From assembly GCF_963576615.1 (NCBI RefSeq), contig NC_088715.1, positions 59,245,802 to 59,309,801 on the forward strand: 64,000 nt of DNA. The letters are read 5' to 3'. Within the stretch, counting starts at the first letter, position 1. Every line of letters starts with the position of its first letter. Positions 1-11,006 of the stretch are shown piece after piece. Source of the stretch: Watersipora subatra. Lineage: Eukaryota > Bryozoa > Gymnolaemata > Cheilostomatida > Watersiporidae. Position numbers and translations under genes: made by a program. The notes beneath the pieces were generated by a model. The model worked only from the letters and a program-made list of their open reading frames with translations, was not told where the DNA came from and searched no databases.

Positions 1-5
1 CTACA

Positions 6-8
<3 letters not shown>

Positions 9-87
<79 letters not shown>
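9..87. repeat. (TA)n microsatellite
   Basis: About 80 bp of uninterrupted TA dinucleotide. Positions 1-558 otherwise hold nothing I recognise; the sequence is AT-rich and has no sustained coding frame. Confidence 0.95.
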
Positions 88-90
<3 letters not shown>

Positions 91-558
91 TCATGCATGC
101 ATTGCATGTTTTTACGTTTTAGTAAATTTGTTACTTTTCAACCATAAAAGTAATCTATTTAAAACTTTTTTGATTTTATATTCTTTAGCATAATTTGTTG
201 CATAAATTTGCAAATAGACTTGCAAAGTTATGCATACGAGAAAACTCAAGCATTTAAAACACGCAACGTAGTGATACTGCTTACAACACAAGGTTGAAGA
301 GCAGAAAGCAAAGACTTGAAAAAGTATTGTAAAGCCATTAAAAGGATTATTGCAATTCGCTCTATGAAAAAGTCAGCTTGTAAGAGCAGATAACTCCAAA
401 AGTGCATTCATCTCCTAAACGCTGTGAAACTTGTCTATTGTTAATATATACAATAGCGGTTTTGTAGTTTTCCTAAAGTTTCAAGATCAAATCTTGCTTT
501 AAATCTTTTTCGTATTAAATGGCAATAACAAAACAAATTAAAATAATATAAAATCTAA

Positions 559-1594
559 TCTATAAATCTCAAAGTTTGCGTGTCTGTCTGTAGTTTGGTA
601 TGTCCAGCTATAGCTATTACAATTTAGGAACTACATGTCCGTTTCATGCTAGATTTGAACTCACAAAAATTGCAAACACAGGTTGGTAATCCAATTGTCT
701 AACCACAGTCTACGAAGGCTCTTATGATTAATAGCTCTTACTATATAATGTAAACACTCTTTTTTTTTATTTCACACACTATATTAATTGAAGCTATGGA
801 CTATATTGACTTTATGAAACAACTGTTTTGGTAAAAACGGCTTCGCAAACAGAAAAGTTATAAAATTTTAGTGACAAGTTTATTAAAATGCATACTAAAA
901 CTTCCTTCAAGTATGCTTTTAGTAAGCTAAATACATATAAGTTAGATTCAGCGTTTATGTTACACGCCTGTCTTGAAGGTAAAAACTCTACATGTAGTAC
1001 ATTGTAATGTTATACTATCTTGCAGATCATACCCAGGAAATGCCCTAAAGATATTGTAGGTAACTATAGTTACTAAGGTTAACATACTGTTCCGTTACTA
1101 TTTTTAATGATGATGATTTTTATCAGGCAGTGATTGCATTAAATAATCACTATGGGTTCCTATACCACTCTATATGTCTATACAATATTTTTGCCTTATG
1201 ATGCCAACACTGAAACAAACTAAAATCATACAATCGTATACCAAATAATATTTTATTCTAATTATAGCAAAACAGACTATATTTAGTCATTACTTGCTAA
1301 TGATTTCACGTTTACATGTTAACACTTTTAAAGTTTTAGTTGTAATCCTAATTTATTTCAACAAAACAATTCTTTCAGGATATGAAATTTAAAAATTACA
1401 GTCGTTTGAAAAAGTTTCAAAACCTTTACAGTTGTTTTCTTTTTTTCTGAATTCATTTAAACTACAAAAAAAACCTTTTTCTCATGATATGAAGTTTAAA
1501 AGTCAGAATGGTAGATGTTGTATATGTTAACTGAAAACAATTTTTCTGTTCAAATATATTTTTATTACCTGGGCAACGCCGGGCATTCACCTAG
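559..1594 (+). mobile_element. Helitron-like non-autonomous element
   Basis: The 5' end begins TC after an A (TCTATAAATCTCAAAG) and the 3' end is a GC-rich hairpin (CCTGGGCAACGCCGGGC) followed a few bases later by CTAG and a host T. Those are Helitron terminal features: insertion between A and T, no target duplication, 3' hairpin plus CTRR. At least four more copies of the same terminus lie in this window. No Rep/helicase gene is present, so it would move in trans. The boundaries are read by eye. Confidence 0.6.
651..718 (-). repeat. tRNA-like (SINE-type) module inside the Helitron-like element
   Basis: On the minus strand there is an A-box-like stretch (TGGTTAGACAATTGG) and, about 30 bp downstream, a B-box-like GAGTTCAAATC, the spacing of a tRNA-derived pol III promoter. 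The arms do not fold into a good cloverleaf, so this is not a functional tRNA gene. Similar modules sit in the sister elements. Confidence 0.45.
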
Positions 1595-2284
1595 TTATAA
1601 TATAAAATAGCGGTCATTTCTGCTACATTTCAGGACAGAAAGTCATTGCTCAATATTTTTATTGAAAATGTTGTAGTATAAAAAACAATCTACATTAAAT
1701 ATCAGTACACCTGATTCAATTCTTAAAGGTTGGCTTGCAACAAAATTCACATTACAGTTATTTGGTATCAAAAGATTCACCATGACCGAAAAAAATGACC
1801 GAAAATGCTATTTTAGCGACTATTCAAAAGCAATTATCACCCTTAACATATAATTTGTAATTGTTTCTGTTAATATTTCCGAGTTCTTCCAGGCCCCTGC
1901 TATCCAGAACTAGTTTCATCTTTTCTGTAGCTGCATCGAGTCAGCGTCTAGAAGTCATACAAGGTTAACCTCTTTGTCGAAATACTGCAAAAGTAGAGGT
2001 CAAGGTCAACCTGTGGTCTCAACAAAGTCACACATTTTTCTCATGTTTTACACCAATTAACATATGCAGATTTCATTTAAATCATCAAAAAAGTGTGTCA
2101 GACTGTAAAGTGCTTAAAATTGAGTTCCAAATACCCTCCAAACACCTTTGTAAATCGCCTTAATTAAATGGGATTATCCCCCCTTGTCAAGCTTTAACTT
2201 GGCTGATTATTATCCTATCAAGTTCAAATTTGCTGTGTGCTTGTGGTTTGCGGTTGTAATAATAATGAGCTTTAAAATGTTTTC

Positions 2285-2566
2285 TCAACTTACATTCCTC
2301 AATGTTATCCATTGCTGCAGTTGTAAAGCATATGTTTTGCCTGAGTGGGTGGTAGATGGCGGCGCCACAGCTAATAGAACATGCTCTTGTGGTACCCAGC
2401 AGATGTCATCTCGCTTTGGCCATGTGAAACTGTTTGTTGAGCCTTTGTGCATGAATCTCACGTTAACATCATTGTTCTTTTGATTATAGCTAATTGTCAT
2501 CCTCATATACCACCGACCATCATATATACAGGCAAGATATTCTCCAGGTTGAGGTGTTAAGGTATT
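2285..2566 (-). pseudogene. 3' half of DDE-transposase-like gene (left arm)
   Basis: Minus-strand frame ending at the stop at 2285-2287. It is practically identical to the last part of the right-arm copy (14730-15010). It is separated from its 5' half (13625-14182) by the 11 kb Polinton-like element, so this copy cannot be expressed intact. Confidence 0.8.
2561..2566. repeat. Left 6-bp target-site duplication GGTATT
   Basis: Matches 13625-13630. The intact paralogous arm carries the site once. Confidence 0.85.
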
Positions 2567-2983
2567 AGTAGTATGTAGAGAGCAGATCTACACAAAAAAG
2601 TGACGGATCCAGCGGGGGGATAGAAAAAGGGGGTTGCGAATTAAATTGGCTAGGGGTGTAGATTGAATTGCGTGGAGTTGAATGAGATGTTGGGGTTTGG
2701 GGGGAAATTGTGGCGTAGAGTAGGGGGTTGAATTCGAGGGGGTATGGATCCGCTCCCGGCGTAATCGGCGGATTATCTGTGGATGAGTCATCCGATTAGT
2801 GGGGAATGAGTCATCCGATTAAACGTGGATTATCGCGGGATTAGTCGGGGGAATCGTTGCGGATTAGTCGGCCGAATCGTCGCGGATTATCGGTGGATTA
2901 GTGGGGGGGGGTGAATATCTGGGACATCGAGGGCTGGTTGGTTTTCCGGAGTGGATCTCGCGGATTATCGAGGAGAGCGAGAG
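2567..2983 (+). repeat. Left terminal inverted repeat of Polinton-like element
   Basis: About 417 bp, nearly identical to the reverse complement of 13208-13624. The inner half is built from irregular repeats of a CGGATTA/GATTAGTCGG motif. The weak open frames in it are present in both TIRs and are not genes. Confidence 0.9.
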
Positions 2984-3482
2984 ATTACCGGATGAGTGAG
3001 GGGGTTAATATCTGGGACACCGAGGGGTTGATTTCCGGAGATTGTTATATATTTGAAACATTGAATATATATGAGAAAGTGTTTATGTACAAAGTTATTT
3101 TTTGAAGATTTGATGATTTTGTAATGTTGAAGCTCTTGAATGGTTAAGAATTTTAAGGAATTTATTTTCGGTTTTTTTTTTGTATTTTTTTGTATGTAAG
3201 ATTGAAATTTGTTGGAGAAATTAATATGTTGAATGAAAGATCAGTTTTATTACAAAATTATTCACTTTAAAAGATATATTTATATGTATTATTCATTATT
3301 TCCATCATCATTTTGTTTCAATAAAAATAAAATAGTTTATGTTTAACTTGAAATATATGAAAATGTTCAAGTAGATAGGACACAATAAAGATAATATAGT
3401 ATAAATGAAACATTGAATATATACATAAGAAAATGTTCATGTACAATCTTTATAACAAAGTTTGTATCGAGTTGTTTATCAT

Positions 3483-4397
3483 TCACTCATCGTCATCGGA
3501 AATATCTATGATAGCAGATTCCTTTTTGCATTGTGAACTCTCGTAAAATCTGCTTGCTTCTTCATGTCCCATGACTACTACATCGTAGTATTCGCGAGTA
3601 TTGTGAGATGTTACTAGTCCCTTGTATATAATGATACCTGGATAATTTTCTTTCAACGAAAGGGCATATCTCGAAGGCATCGTTAAAGTTCCTTGAACTT
3701 CCTCTCCATCAACTTTGGTTGAAAATGCTACAGTTGGTACCACATTCACCTTGCCTTCAGCATCTTTGTATTCACTTGTTCCAACATTGTGATAGTAGAA
3801 AATAGATGGTGCTTTGAACTCCTTGAGATGACGAGTCTCGAAAAGTTGTATAAGTTTTTCAAGTCTCTTCGATCTCAAATTGGCTAGAGTGCGTTTCATG
3901 TCCAAGGGAGTTGAGGTTCCTTCTGTTACTCGTCTTAAGTCATGGTAACTTCCCTGTCCATTACTCTTAGGTTTTAATCCAAGATATACCATAATACTTG
4001 GATAAGACAGCGATTCATCTAGAAATCGTTTTGGAGCAAATACAGCAGTAGATTTAGTAATCCCATTTTCCACATAGTTGAAGTGAATGATACAGCACGC
4101 TCCATGGATCGAATGATCTTCTTCCGTTTTTGTCACCTCCATAATCAATCCTACTGAAAGGTCTGTCATTTTCTGCAGTGATTTTGCCTCCATTAAAGTA
4201 TCCTTACTTAATGTTCTTAACTTGTCTGCCACATCTTTTGCCCTTTGCTCCAAATTCGTTTCGATTTGGTTGGATTTCTTCTTCTTCGTTGGAGGAGTCG
4301 TGTTAGAAAGAGTTACAGGTGAAATTCTCTTTTTCGTCATCTTCACTGAACTATTCGATCCAGGTTTTATCACTCCAGATTGAGTATTATCCTCCAT
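3483..4397 (-). CDS. Unrecognised 304-residue protein with duplicated domain and acidic tail
   Basis: I do not recognise the family. Residues 1-60 are polar and basic with a KKKK nuclear-localisation-like cluster near 38-41. Two segments look like copies of one domain: about 80-157 (ending YPSIMVYLGL... then SYHDLRRV) and about 195-277 (ending YPGIIIYKGL... then EYYDVVVM). Both have beta-rich patterns, an AxxRF/SRY turn and a YP-hydrophobic-YxGL core. The C-terminus is a short acidic tail (DISDDDE). It is transcribed away from the polymerase, sharing with it the 1.4 kb region of repeat arrays. A duplicated beta-rich domain with an acidic tail next to a replicative polymerase would fit a single-stranded-DNA-binding protein, but that is inference. 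The frame is intact from ATG to stop, unlike the polymerase. Confidence 0.75.
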   Translation of the reverse strand: MEDNTQSGVIKPGSNSSVKMTKKRISPVTLSNTTPPTKKKKSNQIETNLEQRAKDVADKLRTLSKDTLMEAKSLQKMTDLSVGLIMEVTKTEEDHSIHGACCIIHFNYVENGITKSTAVFAPKRFLDESLSYPSIMVYLGLKPKSNGQGSYHDLRRVTEGTSTPLDMKRTLANLRSKRLEKLIQLFETRHLKEFKAPSIFYYHNVGTSEYKDAEGKVNVVPTVAFSTKVDGEEVQGTLTMPSRYALSLKENYPGIIIYKGLVTSHNTREYYDVVVMGHEEASRFYESSQCKKESAIIDISDDDE

Positions 4398-4539
4398 AGT
4401 TGTGTAGTGTGTTAATTCTCTGAGTTTGAATGAAGAACTGATATCGTTTTAGTAAAATTCTGCTGGTTATATACAATTCTCCTCATCAAATGATTAATGA
4501 GTTTTGATAAATTTAGCTGCATCATCCATAATATCAGAA

Positions 4540-5066
4540 GACTTTTCGCGAAATTGAAAATCGCGAAATTCAATTTCGCGAAAGTTGACTATATAATATA
4601 TATAATGTGTAATTTCGCGAAATCAAATTTCGCGAAATTCACTTTCGCGAAATTCAATTTCGCGAAAGTTGACTATATAATATATATGTGTAATTTCGCG
4701 AAATTGGATTTCGCGAAATTCACTTTTCGCGAAATTCAATTTCGCGAAAGTTGACTATATAATATATAATGTGTAATTTCGCGAAATCCAATTTCGTGAA
4801 CTTCAATTTCGCGAAAGTTGACTATATAATATATATAATGTGTAATTTCGCGAAATCCAATTTCGCGAAATTCACTTTTCGCGAAACTCAATTTCGCGAA
4901 AGTTGACTATATAATATATAATTTCGTGAAATCCAATTTCCTCGAAATTCACTTTTCGCGAAATTCAATTTCGCGAAAGTTGACTATATAATATATATAT
5001 AATGTGTAATTTCGCGAAATCCAATTTCGCGAAATTCACTTTCGCGAAATTCAATTTTCACGAAAG
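4540..5066. repeat. TTTCGCGAAA palindrome array (iteron-like)
   Basis: About 26 copies or near copies of the palindrome TTTCGCGAAA (roughly 21 keep TTCGCGAA), spaced mostly 15-25 bp. They are grouped into seven units of 67-87 bp, most ending in GTTGACTATATAATATAT. The array lies between the divergent 304-residue gene and the polymerase. It could be a replication origin, an operator or a bidirectional promoter region; the TATA-like stretches fit promoter use. Confidence 0.85.
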
Positions 5067-5242
5067 TTGAGTGAGACAAGATGGATTAGAAGAGATTTAT
5101 AACTTTTGTTCGGGTTCCACCTCCTTGAACTTGACTAGTATAAATACAGCTAAGTTTGATGGGCTCACCATTATCGAGACTTTTTTCCTGGAGTTATTAT
5201 ACATGAAATTCTCAGATCTTCGAACTATTTCTTTACCTAATT

Positions 5243-5665
5243 GGATTATATATCTCACAAAAGTTTGGATTAATTCTACAATTTGGATATCTACGTATAA
5301 TCTTCTCTCAGAACTTTGGATTATATTTCTCCGAACTAACTGGATTATATATCTCACAAAAGTTTGGATTAATTCTACAATTTGGATATCTACGTATAAT
5401 CTTCTCTCAGAACTTTGGATTATATTTCTCCGAACTAACTGGATTATATATCGCACAAAAGTTTGGATTAATTCTACAATTTGGATATCTATGTATAATC
5501 TTCTCTCAGAATTTTGGATTATCTCTGTTTCACTGGATTATATTTCTCCGAACTAACTGGATTATATATCTCACAAAAGTTTGGATTAATTCTACAATTT
5601 GGATATCTATGTATAATCTTCTCTCAGAACTTTGGATTATCTCTGTTTCACTGGATTATATATTT
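5243..5665. repeat. 99-118 bp tandem repeat array upstream of polymerase
   Basis: Four units beginning GGATTATATATCTCAC at 5243, 5342, 5441 and 5559; spacings are 99, 99 and 118 bp. Open frames through it on both strands are repeat read-through, not genes. It follows the palindrome array, so the whole 4.5-5.7 kb interval is repeat-structured. Confidence 0.85.
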
Positions 5666-5782
5666 CCGAAATTTGAATACATCAAGGAAATGTATCCGGC
5701 ATCTTCCCATTCAGAAGGAGACTGGAGCAAATCTGATGAGGTGAGTTGATTTACAATAATTAGTGGAAAAAATTTTTAATGA

Positions 5783-8700
5783 ATGAATAAATGTAGAGAG
5801 AATAGTAAAATGAGATTTTTAATTCTTGGCAGCTGGAAATCTTCCTCAAAGATGTTCAAGCTTTCACGAGAGCATAATTTAATTTCATCGGAAAATTCTG
5901 CTCCTTCCACTTCAATTGATAATAGAGAAAGAAGTAGAAGTAGGGAAAGAAGTGTATCATCCGTTTCAGCTAATAAATATATCTGCTTAGAATGTTCGAC
6001 TTCATTTAACAAAAAATCAATCCTCAAAAGACATGTTAAACACATTCATCTCCAATCGAATGAAAGTTCAGAATCGTTTACAACATCAACTAATGATTCT
6101 TCGGAACAATATCACGAATATGATGATGATGATGATGCCTCGATTATTATACAAGTTTCCAATCCCCCTTTCATTTTCGAAAAAGTAAAGATTGTTTCTC
6201 ATCATTCTTCATTTCGTTCTGCTTCAACTCAAATTGGAAGAGGAGATCTTAGACGATCTAAGATAACAGTAACTCCTATTACTCGAAATCTTGCTGATGA
6301 TGAATCCGATGAATCAGATGTATCAGAAGAAGAAAATACAAATGAAATCGAAGAAAATAGATATTTATCTGACCAACCTACAAATCAAATCGAAAGAAAC
6401 GAAAATGAAGTAGACGCTGATGATGACAATTTAGTTGGTATTAATGATAGAGTCGAGCCCATCGTTCCTATCGAAAATGAAAGAGAACAAGTTAATCAGG
6501 ATATCATTCCTGTTAATGATGATGAGGCATGGGATGAGTTAATAAGAAGATATTGGAATGCTATGAAAACAAAAAGACGACGAGGAAGAGTTGTTGAAAC
6601 GTTAAACGTAAATTTATGGAATGGAAATATTCCTCAAGCAGAACTTCCAACTCCAAACCATTCGGAAAGAATATGGAACGAAATGTTGACAACTTGGAAT
6701 GGGTTACAAACAAGAGCTAAATTAAATTGTAGTGTGGGATGCATTCTTGAACATAAAGCCTCAGGAGAATTAAGATATTTTCATGCTTCATCGAATAATG
6801 CTACAATTTTCAAAAAAGCAAAACTGATTACAACAAGACAGGAACTACAGAATTTTTTTGAAGAATTGACAAGACAAGATCTTGCTGCTATAGCGATTCA
6901 AGAACGCCCGAATACAGCTTGGAAATTGAATGTAATTACCAATATTTCATTCTATTTCTATAAATTGATTGGAATGGGGCAAATAGGAGTGGCTTCAGAT
7001 CTGCCGTCTCACATTCTTAACAATCGACATGTAATCACTATGAGCTGCACTCCTTACACAGACAATCTCTGTTTCTTCAGATGTTTAGCATTGAAGGAGA
7101 TGTGTGAGTGTTCAAAGCGATGTAGTTGCACCAGACAAAGACCAAAACAGCAACTTGTGAAGATGCTATTTCAAAAGTACTCGAAACACATTTCTTCTCC
7201 TTCCTCATCCTCCAAAGATCTGATGAAGAATTTTCCTGGAATTGAGTTAGGAGACTTAATTTCTCTTGAGAAGTGTTTTGACATCCGTATAACCGTATTA
7301 TCTCTGAATGCTGATGAAACCTCAACAGTCATCTGGACATCGACCCAAAAAGAGGGAAAGGAACTCTTCCTCGATTTGCAGAACTCTCATTTCAGTTTCA
7401 TCAAGGATGTTAATGCTTATACTAAAGGGTTTAGTTGTCCTTCCTGTGAAGTGAGCTTTACAAAAAGAGGAAATTTCAAGAGACATAAATGTAGTCAAGA
7501 AACAGTAACAAACTTCATCTTCGAAGGAGGAAAGTTTAAGGCAACACCTACAATTTTCGAACAACTGAAACGAGAGATAGGAATATCCGTGGCTGAGGAA
7601 GATACTTATTATCCTTTTTTAATCACCTATGATATCGAGTGTTATCTTCCAAAATCCGACCTTCCACCAAATTCCAATTCGGTTACATTCACATCGAGAC
7701 ACGAATTGATGAGTATATCAGTTTGTTCAAATGTACCCGGATTTAAGGATCCAAAGTGTTTTGTAAGTGAGGGAGATACTGATTCTTGTATATCTTTTTT
7801 TGTTCAGTATATTTCCCAAATTGCTGATGAAGCCCGGGATATCCTTGAAAAAAAACTTTGCTACATTAGACAGATGATGAAGGCAAAAGCTGAAAAGCAA
7901 GGAAAAGTTGAAGAAAGATTTAAATTCTGCAAATTTTCCAATCCTCGAGTATACCATTCAAGAGAGGGATTTCGTCATTTATTTGAACGTTTCGACAAAT
8001 TCATCTCATGTATTCCGATTCTAGGATTTAATTCACAAAACTACGACCTGAATGTGATGAAAGGACCTCTACTTCGATGTCTTCAAGACACAGAAGATGA
8101 AGATTTTGATTTTGTAGTGAAAAGAACAAACAAGATGAGCTGTATTCAATCAAGAAGATTCAAATTCTTGGATATTTCCAACTTCATTGCTCCAGGATTT
8201 TCCTATGCAAAGTATCTCAAAGCTTTCAAATGTTCTCAACAAAAAGGATTCTATCCTTATGAATATATGGATGATCTTGAGAAGTTGAAACAACCGTTTC
8301 TACCACCTAAAGAATGCTTTTACAGTTCTTTGAGAGATGAACATATTTCGGATGCTGATTATGAAATCTGTTTAAACATTTGGAAACAAGAGAAGATGAA
8401 AACGTTAAAAGATTTTCTAGTATGGTACAACAATCTCGATGTAGTACCATTTGTTGAAGCTGTAGAAAAACAAAAAAAAGTTTACAGAACCATGGGAATC
8501 GATATGTTGAAAGACGCCATTTCACTTCCTGGATTGGCGGTAAAATGGATGTTGAAACTTTCAGATTCACCTCCTCATCCTATGAGTTCTCATCATCAGA
8601 CAATCTCATCACATCATTTCAAAACTTGTCAACCTGTCTGTCTGATCAAGGAAAACAATAAAGATATTTACTTTACCATCAAGGACAATATCGTAGGTGG

Positions 8701-8827
8701 ACCTAGCATTATTTTTCACAGACTTCATGAGACGAAGAAAACACTGATTCGAGAAAGAAAGTTTGGAAAGGAATCCAAACTTTGTGAACTTATTCTAGGA
8801 GTTGATGCAAATGCATTATATTTGTGA
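5783..8827 (+). pseudogene. Protein-primed family B DNA polymerase, N-terminal part up to in-frame TGA
   Basis: Encodes the N-terminal 1,014 residues of a pPolB. Visible: a C2H2 zinc finger (C68, C71, H84, H89), a long acidic low-complexity linker, a CFFRCLA motif around C430 resembling an OTU protease active site, and a second zinc-finger-like motif starting C552/C555. The 3'-5' exonuclease motifs follow: Exo I with D617 and E619, Exo II FNSQNYD with N750 and D755, Exo III YNNLD with Y882 and D886. Polymerase motif A (DANALYL) starts at the very end and is interrupted by TGA at 8825-8827; the same frame continues at 8831. As a host-embedded element copy this is probably one inactivating mutation; readthrough is the alternative. 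The start at 5783 is the first in-frame ATG; a GTGAGT at 5741 could be the donor of an untranslated leader exon. Confidence 0.8.
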
Positions 8828-8830
8828 AGT

Positions 8831-9898
8831 ATGATGCAAGAAATGCCTACTGGAAACCCTAGAATAAGGCGATTCGAAAATGGATTTGCATACACTCATC
8901 CTCGAAAAAATAGCAAGGCTGCTCATGGATGGTTACAATTTTTGACTTGGAAGGACAATATTCAAATCTTACATGAAAACAATGATAAAGAATTTAGAAT
9001 TGGACAACATAATCTTCCTGTTGATGGATATTGTGAAGAATCGAATACAGTGTTTCAATTTCATGGATGTTTCTGGCATGGACATAACTGTAACAAGACC
9101 AAAGGAATAAGTATACATCCATATAAGAATCGACCCATGAGTGAAGTTCTGGAGGAAACGAAAAAGAAGGAAGAATATGTTAAAGAACTTGGATATCGTT
9201 TAGTAAGAATCTGGGAGTGTGAATGGGACAAGATGATTGAGGATAACACCGAGATTAAGAACTTTATTAGTATCTTCAACGAAGAGTTTTATCCTTCCAA
9301 TTCCTTTGCCACCGAGGATGAGATTATTCAGCAGATTATAAAAGGGGAGATATATGGATTCATTGAATGCGATATATCTGTTCCTGAAAACTTATACGAA
9401 AAGTTTTCAGAAATGAGCCCTATTTTCCAGAATACATCTTTGAATAGAAATCATCTTAGTGAAAGTATGAAAGAATTTGCTGAAAAGGAAGGAATGCTAC
9501 CTCAAGAACAACGAACTTTGGTGGGGAGTATGTTTGGACAAAAAATTTTACTACTCACCACTTTAGCAAAATGGTATCTTAATCATGGGATGATTATAAC
9601 CAAAATATATCAACTCATAGAATACACCCCTAGAAGAGTTTTCAAGTCATTTGGAGAATCTGTCTCAAATGCTAGAAGAGCTGGTGACAAAGATCCTGAC
9701 CAAGAGTTGATAGCCACAACCAATAAACTCATTGGAAATTCATCGTACGGGAAAACAATCACTGAGAAATTAAAACATCGAAATGTCAAGTATATTCAAG
9801 GAGATTATGAAGCATCCTTGAGAATACGATCACACAGATTTGAATCTTTGGAGGAAATCGATGATAGCTTCTACGAGTTGACTCAACACAAGTCTTCG
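8831..9898 (+). pseudogene. Family B DNA polymerase, palm/fingers part (same exon, after TGA)
   Basis: Continues the frame of the preceding part. About 60 codons in is a restriction-endonuclease-like insert (VDGY...QFHGCFWHGH, then GYRLVRIWE), typical of eukaryotic Polinton-type polymerases. Motif B follows as NKLIGNSSYGK near residues 298-308 of this part. The exon ends at a GTTAGT donor after 9898 in phase 0; the apparent stop at 9926-9928 lies in the intron. Confidence 0.8.
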
Positions 9899-10017
9899 GT
9901 TAGTAGTATATATTTATTATCTTATTGATATAATTGAATCATAATAAAAAATTTACTTGGAGTAATATATGTAAAGGAATCTAATAAGACTGTATATATA
10001 TATTTATTCTGATGAAG

Positions 10018-10103
10018 ATGGATATACCTGTACATATCGGATTCTCCATATTACAACTGGCTAAACTTCGGATGTTGGAGTTCTACTATGACTTCATGGA
10101 TAG
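10018..10103 (+). pseudogene. Family B DNA polymerase, middle exon
   Basis: An 86-nt exon (starting MDIPVHIGFS, ending FYYDFMD) with a GTAAGT donor at 10104. The acceptor at 10016-10017 has a weak pyrimidine tract, so the 5' edge is the least certain splice site. Phases 0 and 2 join both neighbours without a shift. Confidence 0.7.
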
Positions 10104-10236
10104 GTAAGTAATCTCATTTGTATCTTCTAGAAAAAATATGTATAATGGTAAACATTTGAATGATAAATTTTTGAAATGAGAGTATTATAATACTAAGATA
10201 ACAAGAATTAAGGATTGAAATTTTTTTTTATTTTAG

Positions 10237-10807
10237 ATACTTCGACAGAAAGGACTTCCAGTATGTGGCGATGGATACAGATAGTGCCTACATGGCTCTT
10301 TCAGCACCTATGGATAATATCGTTAGAAAAGAGATCGCTGATATATACTACAAAGAATATGGAAAATGGTTTCCTAGGATGTATTGCGAACGACACGCGG
10401 ATGATTTCCAACTCTGTAAATCTGGTCCTACAAAGTTGTGGGAATTACAAAATTGTTGCAAAGAAGTATATCAATATGATATAAGGACTCCTGGTTTATT
10501 CAAAGTAGAATTTTCAGGTCATGGAATAGTAGCCTTAAATTCTAAGACTTACTTTTGCTGGAATGATGAAACTCATTCTACAAAGCATAGCAGTAAAGGA
10601 TTAAGTAAAACTACGAATAGTTTTACAAAAGACACTTTTTTAAAAGTATTACAATCAAGATTTCCTAAGGAAGGGATAAACAAAGGCTTTGTAAAAAAAG
10701 ACAATAGAGTGTTCTCATACACTCAACTTAGAACAGGATTAACATATTTTTATTCAAAAAGAAGAGTATGTAACGATGGAGTGAGCACAGAATATATTTT
10801 AGCATAA
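10237..10807 (+). pseudogene. Family B DNA polymerase, C-terminal exon with motif C
   Basis: Starts after a strong TTTTTTTTATTTTAG acceptor. Motif C appears as MDTDS (10271-10285), the catalytic aspartate pair. The C-terminal thumb region is as expected for this family, with a GINKGF stretch and a YFYSKRRV segment near the end. Frame open to the stop at 10805-10807. Introns in animal Polinton polymerase genes are not unusual. Confidence 0.8.
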
Positions 10808-11006
10808 TTTTTAGAAGTGATTTTGTTGCTAAGTATATATGATAGTAGAGTTTTGCTCCACGATGTATTATTACTATAAAATTTTATTTTCTTCATTGAC
10901 TCTTCTTTTCGTATATACAATATCAATAATATATAACTAAGCTCATATAAATTCAATATACTATCCAATGTAAAATCATTTCGAATGTAGACTTTCTCAT
11001 AGTAAC

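Larger units (their letters stand above)
1727..2566 (-). mobile_element. TTAA-flanked TIR element, outer part of the left palindrome arm
   Basis: Begins AGGTTGGCTTGCAAC directly after TTAA (1723-1726). The same terminus bounds two MITEs at 32849-33773 and 44940-45805, each flanked by TTAA. The arm reads inward to the 3' part of a DDE-transposase-like gene, is broken at 2566 by the Polinton-like insertion, and resumes at 13625. TTAA duplication with this TIR is compatible with the Kolobok or piggyBac superfamilies; the protein does not look like piggyBac, so Kolobok is my inference. Confidence 0.6.

Noticed and set aside
2588..2791. 67-codon frame found identically in both element ends
   Set aside because: It is TIR sequence; identical copies follow from the inverted repeat, not from a gene pair.
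4497..4754. 85-codon frame with repeated NFAKF-type peptides
   Set aside because: Translation of the TTTCGCGAAA array.
5071..5556. 161-codon plus-strand frame and 119-codon minus-strand frame
   Set aside because: Read-through of the 99-bp tandem array; the peptide repeats with the DNA unit and has no start context.
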